This document shows, in pieces, positions 6,922-14,178 of a stretch of DNA of 14,178 nucleotides. The first letter of the stretch is position 1. Each line of letters begins with the position of its first letter. Both the position numbers and the translations under genes were made by a program. The notes under the pieces are model-generated. The model saw only the letters and a program-made list of their open reading frames with translations, was not told the DNA's origin and searched no databases. The DNA is from Gammaproteobacteria bacterium (GTDB taxonomy: Bacteria; Pseudomonadota; Gammaproteobacteria; Pseudomonadales; Pseudohongiellaceae), in the NCBI GenBank assembly GCA_003514305.1, contig DORE01000242.1:7945-22122 (forward strand), read 5' to 3'.

Positions 6922-7920
6922 TCAGATCTTGCCAATTTCGTTGTTATGGCGGTCAATCCAGGCCTGGAGCTCTTCGTCTGTCATCCACTCAGTATTGTTG
7001 TCACTGGCGTAGACAAACCCTTCCGGCACGAGCTTGCCATCTTTGATTCGACTTGCGCAGGTGCCCCAGTCATTGATGTTGGGCAGAATCTTGAAGTGCT
7101 CCGGGTATTCGTACGTAAAGTAGGAATCTTCTGCCCCAATCATCTGTTCATGCAATTTTTCGCCCGGCCGAATCCCCACAACTTCCTGCTCAGCCTCTGG
7201 CGCAACAACGCGCGCCAAGTCCGTCACTTTCATGGAAGGAATCTTTTTGACGTAAATCTCCCCGCCGACCATATCTTCGAACGCGTGCCACACCAGCTCC
7301 ACACCCTGCTCAAGGCTGATCATGAATCGGGTCATGCGTGGATCGGTGATGGGAAGTACCCCGTTTTCTTTGATGGACATGAAGAACGGAATAACAGAGC
7401 CGCGTGAGCCCATCACGTTGCCGTAGCGAACCACGGAAAACTTGGTTTGATGGCCACCTGCATAGGAGTTGCCCGCAACGAATAGCTTGTCCGAAGCCAG
7501 TTTTGTCGCTCCGTATAGGTTGATGGGGCTGCTTGCCTTATCAGTCGAAAGTGCAACCACACCCTTGATGCCTTTATCGATGGCTGCATCGATGAGGTTC
7601 ATGGCGCCGTGAATGTTGGTTTTTACACATTCAAACGGGTTGTATTCGGCGGTGGGTACGATTTTGGTAGCCGCAGCGTGAACCACGTAATCCACACCAT
7701 CCAGCGCGCGATAGAGGCGGTCTCTGTCGCGTACATCGCCAATGAAAAAGCGCAGGCGGTCGTCACCCTGGAACAGCTTGGCCATTTCCCACTGTTTCAT
7801 TTCATCACGAGAAAACACGATGATTTTCTTCGGATTGTACTTTTCCAGCGTCATTGGAATGAATTTATGACCAAAGGAGCCGGTGCCGCCGGTAACAAGG
7901 ATGGTGGAGTTTTCGAGCAT
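6922..7920 (-). CDS. pseB: UDP-GlcNAc 4,6-dehydratase (inverting) PseB, 332 aa
   Basis: This is the first committed step of Pse synthesis: dehydration with C5 inversion of UDP-GlcNAc to UDP-2-acetamido-2,6-dideoxy-L-arabino-hexos-4-ulose. The NADP Rossmann loop TGGTGSFGHK is at residues 10-19, SRDEMKQWEMA at about 37-47, and the active-site segment STDKASSPINLYGATK includes the Asp127-Lys128 pair and Tyr136. The DK-to-Tyr spacing equals that of Helicobacter FlaA1/PseB (132/133 and 141). RPGEKLHEQMI near the C-terminus is also typical. The ATG at 7920 is preferred over a GTG at 7926 because the purine-rich AGAGA at 7933-7929 sits 8 bases from the ATG but only 2 from the GTG. The 39-base gap before it, after the flippase gene, is the widest in the window, so pseB begins the sugar-synthesis block. 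Confidence 0.95.
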   Translation of the reverse strand: MLENSTILVTGGTGSFGHKFIPMTLEKYNPKKIIVFSRDEMKQWEMAKLFQGDDRLRFFIGDVRDRDRLYRALDGVDYVVHAAATKIVPTAEYNPFECVKTNIHGAMNLIDAAIDKGIKGVVALSTDKASSPINLYGATKLASDKLFVAGNSYAGGHQTKFSVVRYGNVMGSRGSVIPFFMSIKENGVLPITDPRMTRFMISLEQGVELVWHAFEDMVGGEIYVKKIPSMKVTDLARVVAPEAEQEVVGIRPGEKLHEQMIGAEDSYFTYEYPEHFKILPNINDWGTCASRIKDGKLVPEGFVYASDNNTEWMTDEELQAWIDRHNNEIGKI

Positions 7921-7928
7921 AGTCACTT

Positions 7929-7933
7929 TCTCT
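7929..7933 (-). promoter_or_regulatory. Ribosome-binding site deciding the pseB start
   Basis: On the minus strand AGAGA precedes the ATG at 7920 by 8 bases but leaves only 2 bases before the in-frame GTG at 7926. It therefore favours the ATG. It is a weak Shine-Dalgarno match. Confidence 0.45.
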
Positions 7934-7959
7934 GGGTTTTACTGTAAAAATGAATGGTA

Positions 7960-9201
7960 TCACCGCCAGTTGGCGGGTGTTAATCGGTAGAACTGCAGGG
8001 TTTTCCAGGCCATTATGAAAACGAAGGCCGATATCAGGCCAAAGGGGACTGCCAATTCTGTAAAAACAGTCGCAAAAGAGGCGGTACTGGCCAAAAACAC
8101 CAGAAGGCCGGCAACGTGCGATATGATCAATGGCTTGTCATTGCCTCTGGCATACAACCCGTAGTGAGGGATCATACCCACTACAAAGAGCCCGGTGGCA
8201 AGCAGTAGCCAACCGAACAACTCGATTTTTTCAAGGTACAGCGGTTTATCAAGCCACTGCAGCAAGGGCATGATTGCAAACCATGCACAGGCGGAGAAAA
8301 GACCCGTCAGGACCACAGTTTGCCATGCCAGCTGACGGAATTTCTTTCGGAATTCTCCAGCATTGTTGTTTGCATGGGCAGAGATCATTGCCGGGTACTG
8401 GAATGTGAATACGCCTGCATCCATAAAGCCGAGCAACGCTGTACACATGCCGATAAACAGTACGTAAGCGCCGAGCACATCGAGCCCTGCGAGGGCTTCA
8501 AACCAGTAACGGTCGACTGTGTAAATGCCACGCAGGGCAAGTGTGGCAATCAGCATAGGGAGAGCAATTTTCAGGCCTTTTTTGAGCCAGGCCCAATCAA
8601 CGGCCTTCCGCCAGCCTCCCATTGGTATTCGCCATAGCACAGCAGCCCCAATAAGCATCCCGATGCTGCTGCCGGCACTCCAGCCAATCAATACCGTGGT
8701 GAGCTCCTGGCTGGATTCATTCAGGAACATAACGCCAACCACTGCCAGGCACCAGGCCCCTGCCCTGAAGAACAGGACCCAACTGGCAACCAGTTGCCTT
8801 TGGAGAGCAACCAGCAGGCGGTTCAATTCCTGAGTTATATGCTCCAGAACCAGAAGCGCCATAAACCAGGGAAGCAGCCACCAGGGGAGCAACTCCAGCC
8901 CGAATAGCACAATCGTAAGCGGCAAAAATACCGCGTATAGAATCAGGCTGAGCGCAACCTGGCTCTTTAGCAATTGGCCACGGCCTGAGGGCTCTGCTTT
9001 AAGTATTTCACGCGTAGTGAAAATGTAGAAATCAAAGCCTAGGAAATAGAGCCCATAACTGATCGATACGGTGAGCAGACCGTATAATCCAAGCTCTGCG
9101 GGCTCGAGAAACCGCGCCAGCATGAAGATCAGCAAGAACTTGCTGACTAACGTTGTGCCCCTGAGCCCGAGGTTAGTGAGCCGTATCAGAACCTGTTTCA
9201 T
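7960..9201 (-). CDS. wzx: Wzx-type polysaccharide flippase (MOP superfamily), 413 aa
   Basis: This is a polytopic inner-membrane protein with about 12 hydrophobic segments, roughly residues 15-30, 37-58, 82-103, 105-122, 139-160, 167-190, 210-226, 240-262, 291-311, 326-345, 357-378 and 382-399. The N-terminal pattern, an amphipathic helix followed by SKFLLIFMLARFLEPAELGLYGLL (18-41 in part), is the characteristic start of Wzx/polysaccharide transport proteins of the MOP family. Wzx flips undecaprenyl-diphosphate-linked repeat units to the periplasm. The repeat unit here presumably contains Pse. The ATG at 9201 overlaps the wzz stop by 4 bases (ATGA). The family assignment rests on topology and the N-terminal pattern, since Wzx sequences are poorly conserved. 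Confidence 0.85.
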   Translation of the reverse strand: MKQVLIRLTNLGLRGTTLVSKFLLIFMLARFLEPAELGLYGLLTVSISYGLYFLGFDFYIFTTREILKAEPSGRGQLLKSQVALSLILYAVFLPLTIVLFGLELLPWWLLPWFMALLVLEHITQELNRLLVALQRQLVASWVLFFRAGAWCLAVVGVMFLNESSQELTTVLIGWSAGSSIGMLIGAAVLWRIPMGGWRKAVDWAWLKKGLKIALPMLIATLALRGIYTVDRYWFEALAGLDVLGAYVLFIGMCTALLGFMDAGVFTFQYPAMISAHANNNAGEFRKKFRQLAWQTVVLTGLFSACAWFAIMPLLQWLDKPLYLEKIELFGWLLLATGLFVVGMIPHYGLYARGNDKPLIISHVAGLLVFLASTASFATVFTELAVPFGLISAFVFIMAWKTLQFYRLTPANWR

Positions 9202-10178
9202 TCAGCCGCAGTACTTGGTGTTCCACTGCTCTCGGGGCTGGGGTCCCGGCCGCTTCTGATAAACGCCCTTATGAAAACAATGAAAACGCCGAGCATGCCC
9301 CCCAGAAGCGTTGCAATTACGCAGATGAGCGCTCGCTTGGGCTCCGCCTTTTCCTCGGCTACAACGGCAGGGTCTACCGTTTTAAATACATACTCTTTCT
9401 GAGCATTGGCAAGCATTACCGTGCGGGTTTCATTCTCGATGAGCTGATAGAACACCTGCTGCATCCCTGCGATGTTGGTCTCATCCAGCTTTTGCTCAAG
9501 ATAAGCGATGCGTGCCTCGGCCTCTTCTACATCCTGCTTTCGCATGTGCTCATTGATGTCCTGGATCAACTTTTCAGCCCACTGTTTCGCAACAACCGGG
9601 GAGTAGTGTTTCACGCTGACAGTAATCATGCCTGTATCTTTCGCTTCGCTGATGCTGAAGTGGTCTGCTCTGAATGCTTCAACCATTTCCCAATCGGTAG
9701 GTTTATAAGTTCCACCGTCACCGTCGGGAAGCCAATTTCCCGTCTCTGGGTTGTACTTATCGCGGTCGTAAACCCACTCTCCACTCTTCTCCTGCCAACC
9801 CTCCAACGCCATTAAAGGTATTTGCATACCATGGCGGTTGAAGAAGTCTGTAAGAAACGCCCGGGATTGGAGCACTTCTTTGGCAATGACGGTCTGTTTG
9901 GAGCCCCCACCTCCAAGATTGATGCCGGCGAGACTGGCAAGGCCGCCAAACTGGCTGGCCAGCCCGCTTATTCCCCCTCCATCTTCCTGAGCGGGGGCAA
10001 CCAGCACGCTGGATTGGTAAATGTTAGGTTTGTAGAGGGCGTAACCAACACCAGCAGCCGCGAAAACAAATGTGGTCAGGATTATGATCCATTTACCGCG
10101 CCACAGAGTGGCGAACAACTCACGAAGGTCGATTTCGTCATCCGGGTAGTGCGTTTGATGTGCGGTTGTTTCATTCAT
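9198..10178 (-). CDS. wzz: Wzz-family polysaccharide chain-length regulator (no kinase domain), 326 aa
   Basis: This is a polysaccharide co-polymerase. It begins with a cytoplasmic tail containing DDEIDLRELFATLWRGKW (residues 13-30), the typical Wzz entry, followed by transmembrane helix 1 (about 30-49) and a large periplasmic domain with a Gly-rich patch (67-92, including GGLASLAGINLGGGG) and a likely coiled coil at 197-245. The Pro-containing stretch EKAEPKRALI (276-285) leads into transmembrane helix 2 (283-304). The short, hydrophilic C-terminal tail (about 305-326) has no Walker motif and no tyrosine cluster, so this is a Wzz/PCP-1-like form and not a Wzc tyrosine kinase. It would set the modal length of the polysaccharide made by a Wzy polymerase not in this window. 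The ATG at 10178 shares one base with the upstream stop; wzx overlaps its end. Confidence 0.9.
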   Translation of the reverse strand: MNETTAHQTHYPDDEIDLRELFATLWRGKWIIILTTFVFAAAGVGYALYKPNIYQSSVLVAPAQEDGGGISGLASQFGGLASLAGINLGGGGSKQTVIAKEVLQSRAFLTDFFNRHGMQIPLMALEGWQEKSGEWVYDRDKYNPETGNWLPDGDGGTYKPTDWEMVEAFRADHFSISEAKDTGMITVSVKHYSPVVAKQWAEKLIQDINEHMRKQDVEEAEARIAYLEQKLDETNIAGMQQVFYQLIENETRTVMLANAQKEYVFKTVDPAVVAEEKAEPKRALICVIATLLGGMLGVFIVFIRAFIRSGRDPSPESSGTPSTAAE

Positions 10179-12745
10179 CAGAGGTTTCCTACTGCTGCAG
10201 CACCAAGCGCCATCTGGTAGACGATCTGACTGACGTTGCTCCAGAGCTCAAGCTGGTTCAAGCGATCTACGTCGATCGGCATTATGATGGTATCGCCCGG
10301 CTGCAACTGTTGGCTACGGCCACCAAACCAGCGGCTACGCTCTGGAAGCATAACCGAGCCATCCGCTTTGACTACGTAGACCCGGTCTTCATCCGCTTGC
10401 CGGGTAGGGCCTCCGGAGCGCCCAAGATAGTCATCCACGGTCAGGCCTGCCTGATGGAGGTGGCTGGTGGGAAACTGAACCTCTCCGAATACCGAAACCG
10501 ACTGGGGAATCGTGGGGACGGTAAGGCTGTCTCCATCCTGCAGGCGTATCGACTGGTAGGCTTCGTCACTCACTACTGAGGAAAGGTTAATCACCATACG
10601 ACCAATTGGCCGGCTGTTCTGAACATCCTCCAGCAGATCCTCTACTTGCTGGATACGCTGGGTGGTCTGTCCGCCGAAACTGTCGCCCCCCAACTGGACC
10701 CCAAGCAGATCGCTTTGCAGGCGTTCTTCCGCTTCACGCAGGCGCTGGGCCTCCAACCGGCGAAGCTTTTCCCGTGTGAACACGGCACCGCGTGGGAAAG
10801 CATTGTCTGTTAAACCACCAGCACGCTTGAGTACGTCTCTCAGCGTTTCGCCATCACGGAACGTGTATTCACCCGGATAGCGTACTTCGCCCTGGAGTGT
10901 GATGGTGCGGGTTTTTGCAAACTCGGGTATGGATTTGATCAACACCCTGTCCCGACTCTGAAGTGTAATGTTGTTTCGCCCGGCCATCGCATCCGCCAGA
11001 TTCACGTTCAGAATTCGGGTTTGGCCAACACCCTTATCATTCACTGTGTAGCGGGCAACTTCTGCCTGGTACAGGGACGCAGAGTCTTTCAGGCCGCCCG
11101 CCACAAAAATGGCGTCTTCCAGCCGTTGCGTGGCTGGCAGCGGGTATTCTCCGGGATAACGAACGGGGCCGCTGATTGCGATGATCTGCTGCGGGTTTGC
11201 CGGGCTGGCTTGCGCTTTCAGGCGTTGTATCACCGGCTCAAACAGCTTTTCGCGGGTGAAGGTTTGCGGGTCACCTTCTCCAAGACTGACAGCGCGAGAA
11301 TCTTCGGCCGCTGTTTTACCATTCGCTCTCTTTTCCAAACCAGCTTCGGTTTGGATATCAACTTTTCCTGCATCGGAGAAGAATAATAGGCGGTCCTTTT
11401 CCCTCAACTGGAGATCGAACTGGCCACCCGGGTTCTGAACAGCCTCTCTCAGCCTCAGGTTCAATACCGAAATAGTGTCATCTTGCGGGTCTGTACGCAC
11501 AATCGATGCGTACTGCTTATCGGCGATGGGGCGCAGGTCTGCGTCCAGATTCTTGATCAGAGAGCTAACACGCATACCCGGAATCCAGGCGAACTTGCCG
11601 GTTCGGGCCGCAGCTCCCTGAACTTCCACATACTGGCCGGTAATATCGGCAATTGAAGGAATGGTTACTCTGTCACCGGCCTGAATCGCTGCCTTAAGAC
11701 CGCTCTGGCTTGTGTAATCCGCCTCCGCGATGATGCGGAGGAAGTCCTTGTTGGTGCGCTCGATATTAATGCGCTGCGGATAAGCCTGCGGGGTGAGTCC
11801 GCCAGCCATCTTTACCAGCTGTGAAAGCCTATCTTCACCGTCCAGCTCATAGAGCGCTGGCCTGTAGACTTCACCCTCAATCCCTACGCGTTTGCCAACA
11901 GGCGGAATGAAGATGACGTCTCCAGGCTGCAGGCGGTTGTCATTGCTGCTGTCGCCTTGCAAGAGCAGATCGTACAAATCAAGCGAGCCCAGCAGTTTGC
12001 CATCCCGCTTGTGCTGAACATTTCGCAATGACCCTGTTCGTTTGATTCCGCCGGAGACATATAAGGCATTAGTGATGGTAGAAAGGGAGCTCACCGTGTA
12101 GGAACCGGGATTTCGCGCCTCGCCCAACACGAACACTCGCATACTCCGTAGTTCGCCCAGAGAAACGCTGGCTTGGACACCAATGTACTGTTCGGAGACG
12201 CGCGTTCGGATTTGTTCCCGGGCTTCATCAAAAGCAAGCCCAGCAACGCTCAGTGGGCCAGAATCAGGAAAACTGATCGTGCCATCGCGGCTAACAGGAA
12301 GCTCCAGGTTCTGGTTTTCCTTGCCCCAAAGCTGAACTCGCAAAACATCCCCTGGCCCAAGGGTGTAATCAGTCGGCACAGGAATCTCCGTAACCGGAGC
12401 AAACGTGCTTGGATCGCCGGCGAAAAGGTCATACCCGAAGGGTTTTAAGCCGTTATTCTTTTCAGCCGCCTTTTCATCTGCTTCGCGTTCGTCTGAGGTT
12501 CTGTCACTTTCCTTATCGGACATCTGACCAACAGGCTCCACCACCTGAACAGGCTGCGGACGACTGGCAGCCTGGCTTCCCCCGGTCAGGGCGTTGAGGT
12601 CCACTCCGTATTGCCGGGCGAGAGCCTCTTGTTGGGCTTTTGGCAGGCTTTTGAACTGTTCAATTTGAGCGGGAGTAATCGACTGTGCGTAGCTGCCAAA
12701 AGGCAGCAGAAGGAGCATCGTAATGAGAAGTTTTTTAGCCGTCAC
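10178..12745 (-). CDS. Multi-SLBB polysaccharide export protein (Wza/WbfF-like), 855 aa
   Basis: This protein should form or extend the outer-membrane export channel. A signal peptide spans residues 1-20 (MTAKKLL, then a Leu-rich core, cut after SYA); no lipobox cysteine follows. A charged linker (74-98) precedes a Poly_export domain beginning DYTLGPGDVLRVQLWG (126-141). I see six SLBB-type repeats starting near 203 (VFVLGEARNPGSY), 286 (VGIEGEVYRPALY), 372, 521 (IAISGPVRYPGEY), 614 (ITLQGEVRYPGEY) and 750 (VSVFGEVQFP). An Arg/Glu-rich helix (656-680) lies between the fifth and sixth. The C-terminus, after LELWSNVSQ (832-840), is amphipathic and could be the membrane-spanning helix. At 855 aa it is far longer than Wza (about 380) and resembles the long SLBB exporters such as Vibrio WbfF. 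The start is GTG at 12745, supported by the signal peptide. It lies 29 bases after the wzi gene and shares one base with wzz. Confidence 0.88.
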   Translation of the reverse strand: MTAKKLLITMLLLLPFGSYAQSITPAQIEQFKSLPKAQQEALARQYGVDLNALTGGSQAASRPQPVQVVEPVGQMSDKESDRTSDEREADEKAAEKNNGLKPFGYDLFAGDPSTFAPVTEIPVPTDYTLGPGDVLRVQLWGKENQNLELPVSRDGTISFPDSGPLSVAGLAFDEAREQIRTRVSEQYIGVQASVSLGELRSMRVFVLGEARNPGSYTVSSLSTITNALYVSGGIKRTGSLRNVQHKRDGKLLGSLDLYDLLLQGDSSNDNRLQPGDVIFIPPVGKRVGIEGEVYRPALYELDGEDRLSQLVKMAGGLTPQAYPQRINIERTNKDFLRIIAEADYTSQSGLKAAIQAGDRVTIPSIADITGQYVEVQGAAARTGKFAWIPGMRVSSLIKNLDADLRPIADKQYASIVRTDPQDDTISVLNLRLREAVQNPGGQFDLQLREKDRLLFFSDAGKVDIQTEAGLEKRANGKTAAEDSRAVSLGEGDPQTFTREKLFEPVIQRLKAQASPANPQQIIAISGPVRYPGEYPLPATQRLEDAIFVAGGLKDSASLYQAEVARYTVNDKGVGQTRILNVNLADAMAGRNNITLQSRDRVLIKSIPEFAKTRTITLQGEVRYPGEYTFRDGETLRDVLKRAGGLTDNAFPRGAVFTREKLRRLEAQRLREAEERLQSDLLGVQLGGDSFGGQTTQRIQQVEDLLEDVQNSRPIGRMVINLSSVVSDEAYQSIRLQDGDSLTVPTIPQSVSVFGEVQFPTSHLHQAGLTVDDYLGRSGGPTRQADEDRVYVVKADGSVMLPERSRWFGGRSQQLQPGDTIIMPIDVDRLNQLELWSNVSQIVYQMALGAAAVGNL

Positions 12746-12774
12746 TGTTTAAATCCAAGCCTGTAGAGTTTCAA

Positions 12775-14178
12775 TTAAAAGCGGTACTTCCAGGAAGCAG
12801 AAAGAGACCAACGGTCTTTCGCACCACCGAGAAGCAGAATTTTCTTATCGGTTAACTGCAGGTTGAGATCCAGCCACCCGCCGAACAATTCATTGCCGTA
12901 ACCGAGATTGGCGATGGTAACTTTTTGGGCGCCGTCCGGTACGTTATAAAAAACCTCATCGTCGGGCTGGCTCACCCGGTTGCCACCATCTTTATTAAGA
13001 TTGGCGTACGTTAAAGTTGCGCTAAGGTTACTGCCGTCTGGCAGGAAATTGAGTATTCCTAGGGAGAGCGCTTCAGCGTCCGCATCGAAGGTGGAGCCAA
13101 TTGCCCTGCCATAATATTGATAGCCGGTTGTGTAATTGAAATGGTCGTAGGCGTAATCAGGCCTCGCGTCGCCAATGAGATCCTCGGCCAGGGAGTTGGT
13201 GAATTCAACGAACCATTGCTGGTCAGAACGAAGAAACTGTGTCGTCCAGTCTACGCCGAACAGCCACGATTTCCGGGAAGGCAGGTAACCGGCCTCATCT
13301 TCCCCCATCATCTGGGCGTAGAGGCCCATGGTTTGCTCCCCCAGAGGGAACCCGTACCGAATATCAACGGTAGCGATCTGGTTGCTTGCATCGTCCTCGC
13401 GAGTTTCGCCTTCATCTACTTCGATATTATCTTTGCCTATCAAAGCATCCCATACCGTAGAGAAATTCTCTGACTTTCCCTCCCCACCGAACATAATGAT
13501 TCGAGAAAGACCAATCTCGAGTCGTTCAACTGGTACAAAGCTTACCCTCATGCCCAGAATTTTTGCATCGGGGATAGCGCGCTCTTCTTCCAATTGCCCA
13601 AGAAACACATTCAACTTCCATGGCCCAATCCACGAAAGAAAATCCGATTCAGGTGCAAGGCTGTTTTTTCTGTCAATCCAGACGGCGGGGATAGGCCTCG
13701 CATTGTGCGAGAGAATCATGCTGGACTGCCAGCCCGGCCCCCACCAACGGTCGATGGCGCCCACTCCTAGAACCCAGTTCCCAGCAGTTGCAGCAACGTA
13801 AGAGCCATCCAGCCTGAATTCTTTACCGTCTAACGGGTCTGCCACTGCAGACGGAGAAATCCCTGCAGCCCAGGATTCACCCTGCCACTGAAGGGTTGCG
13901 GTCAACTGCCCTTGCTCACGGGGGACGGTGTTGAAACCCCGAAGGAAGGCCGGATCTGTTGCTCCTTCCAACCCCACCTCGCCGCGAAATCCACTTTTGG
14001 CCTGTTGGTCTCTTTCAAAACCGAGATAAGCACGCTGGGCTGCTACAGAGCTGCTCCCAGCTTCATTCAAGCCCCGCTCCACATCTGCCCAGTTAATTGG
14101 CCAGGTTGTAGTAGAGGCACTCAGATGCCCACGATCAGATAGCTTCTGGATAGAGTGGCGTGCCCTGGCATCGCCGGG
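12775..14178 (-). CDS. Capsule assembly Wzi-family outer-membrane protein, C-terminal 467 residues (N-terminus beyond window)
   Basis: The reading frame is open to the window edge; I read it upstream of the GTG at 14082 and it continues as sequence ending WPINWADVERGLNEAG, so the GTG is internal. Wzi proteins are 18-stranded outer-membrane beta-barrels that help anchor capsule or group-4 polysaccharide on the surface. Features supporting this are the SASTTTWPINWADV region close to the visible N-terminal end, LSHNARPIPAVWIDRKN, the GPWKLNVFLGQLEEER block, many alternating aromatic/polar strands such as SWLFGVDWTTQFL, and the C-terminal SASWKYRF ending in the Phe typical of outer-membrane barrels. 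The signal peptide must lie outside. The gene precedes the SLBB exporter by 29 bases, the same partner order as wbfE-wbfF in Vibrio as I recall it. Confidence 0.87.
   Translation of the reverse strand, partial: PGDARARHSIQKLSDRGHLSASTTTWPINWADVERGLNEAGSSSVAAQRAYLGFERDQQAKSGFRGEVGLEGATDPAFLRGFNTVPREQGQLTATLQWQGESWAAGISPSAVADPLDGKEFRLDGSYVAATAGNWVLGVGAIDRWWGPGWQSSMILSHNARPIPAVWIDRKNSLAPESDFLSWIGPWKLNVFLGQLEEERAIPDAKILGMRVSFVPVERLEIGLSRIIMFGGEGKSENFSTVWDALIGKDNIEVDEGETREDDASNQIATVDIRYGFPLGEQTMGLYAQMMGEDEAGYLPSRKSWLFGVDWTTQFLRSDQQWFVEFTNSLAEDLIGDARPDYAYDHFNYTTGYQYYGRAIGSTFDADAEALSLGILNFLPDGSNLSATLTYANLNKDGGNRVSQPDDEVFYNVPDGAQKVTIANLGYGNELFGGWLDLNLQLTDKKILLLGGAKDRWSLSASWKYRF

Larger units (their letters stand above)
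1..14178 (-). other. Single polycistronic run of 14 co-directional genes
   Basis: All genes lie on the minus strand. Joints in order of transcription: 29 bases (wzi/SLBB), 1-base overlap (SLBB/wzz), 4-base overlap (wzz/wzx), 39 bases (wzx/pseB), 2 bases (pseB/pseC), 4-base overlap (pseC/pseF), 4-base overlap (pseF/pseG), 1-base overlap (pseG/pseH), 0 (pseH/ACP), 8 bases (ACP/ligase), 4 bases (ligase/SDR), 4-base overlap (SDR/GNAT), 1 base (GNAT/pseI). No gap is large enough to hold an ordinary promoter plus terminator. A single transcript with translational coupling is inferred; promoters inside coding sequence cannot be excluded. Confidence 0.75.

Noticed and set aside
6946..7407. 153-codon open frame on the plus strand
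   Set aside because: It lies wholly antisense to pseB, has no recognisable domain and is best explained as a shadow of that gene.
7963..7976. Inverted repeat CCGCCAGTTGGCGG over the flippase stop codon, a possible terminator
   Set aside because: The stem is only 5 bp with a 4-base loop, it consists of coding sequence for the last residues, and the T-run on the minus strand is over 10 bases away rather than directly after it.
13328..13801. 157-codon open frame on the plus strand
   Set aside because: It is antisense to the Wzi-family gene, with Ser/Arg/Pro-rich low-information translation and no domain signs.
14080..14082. GTG at 14082 as the true start of the Wzi-family gene
   Set aside because: The frame stays open to the window edge with family-like sequence (TTTWPINWADV) upstream, and no signal peptide follows the GTG.

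Overview
The window is one uninterrupted run of 14 genes, all on the minus strand, so transcription goes from high coordinates to low. It reads as part of a surface-polysaccharide (capsule or O-antigen) locus of a Gram-negative bacterium. The Wzi-like porin, SLBB export protein and Wzz at the head of the run are outer- and inner-membrane parts, as in the wbfE-wbfF-wzz type cassettes of Vibrio and related marine gammaproteobacteria. The base composition and gene style fit a marine gammaproteobacterium (a Marinobacter-like organism is my best guess, from memory only). The genes are almost gapless: most neighbours overlap by 1 to 4 bases or lie within 8 bases, and the largest gap is 39 bases. There are no RNA genes, insertion sequences, CRISPR arrays or convincing internal terminators. 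The promoter must lie beyond position 14178 and the run continues past position 1.

Region 1 (14178 to 7960) is the export machinery: a Wzi-family outer-membrane barrel (N-terminus cut by the window edge), an 855-residue multi-SLBB polysaccharide export protein, a Wzz chain-length regulator without a kinase domain, and a Wzx-type flippase with about 12 membrane segments. No Wzy polymerase or glycosyltransferase is visible; they would have to be outside the window.

Region 2 (7920 to 3380) is the CMP-pseudaminic acid pathway in the order pseB, pseC, pseF, pseG and a pseH-like acyltransferase. The pathway resumes at 283 to 1 with the start of pseI, cut by the window edge. Together these convert UDP-GlcNAc to CMP-pseudaminic acid (Pse): dehydration/epimerisation (PseB), C4 amination (PseC), N4 acylation (PseH), UDP removal (PseG), condensation with phosphoenolpyruvate (PseI) and CMP activation (PseF).

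Region 3 (3379 to 285) is the most interesting part. Four genes sit between pseH and pseI: a small acyl carrier protein, a compact AMP-forming acyl ligase, a FabG-like short-chain reductase and a second GNAT-fold acyltransferase. I infer a dedicated acyl-supply module: the ligase loads a short acid onto the carrier, the reductase adjusts it (for example a 3-oxo to a 3-hydroxy group), and the PseH-like enzyme and/or the second GNAT transfers it to the sugar. The product would be a Pse derivative with a non-acetyl group such as 3-hydroxybutyryl. That is an inference from gene content and adjacency; the acyl group cannot be read from the sequence.
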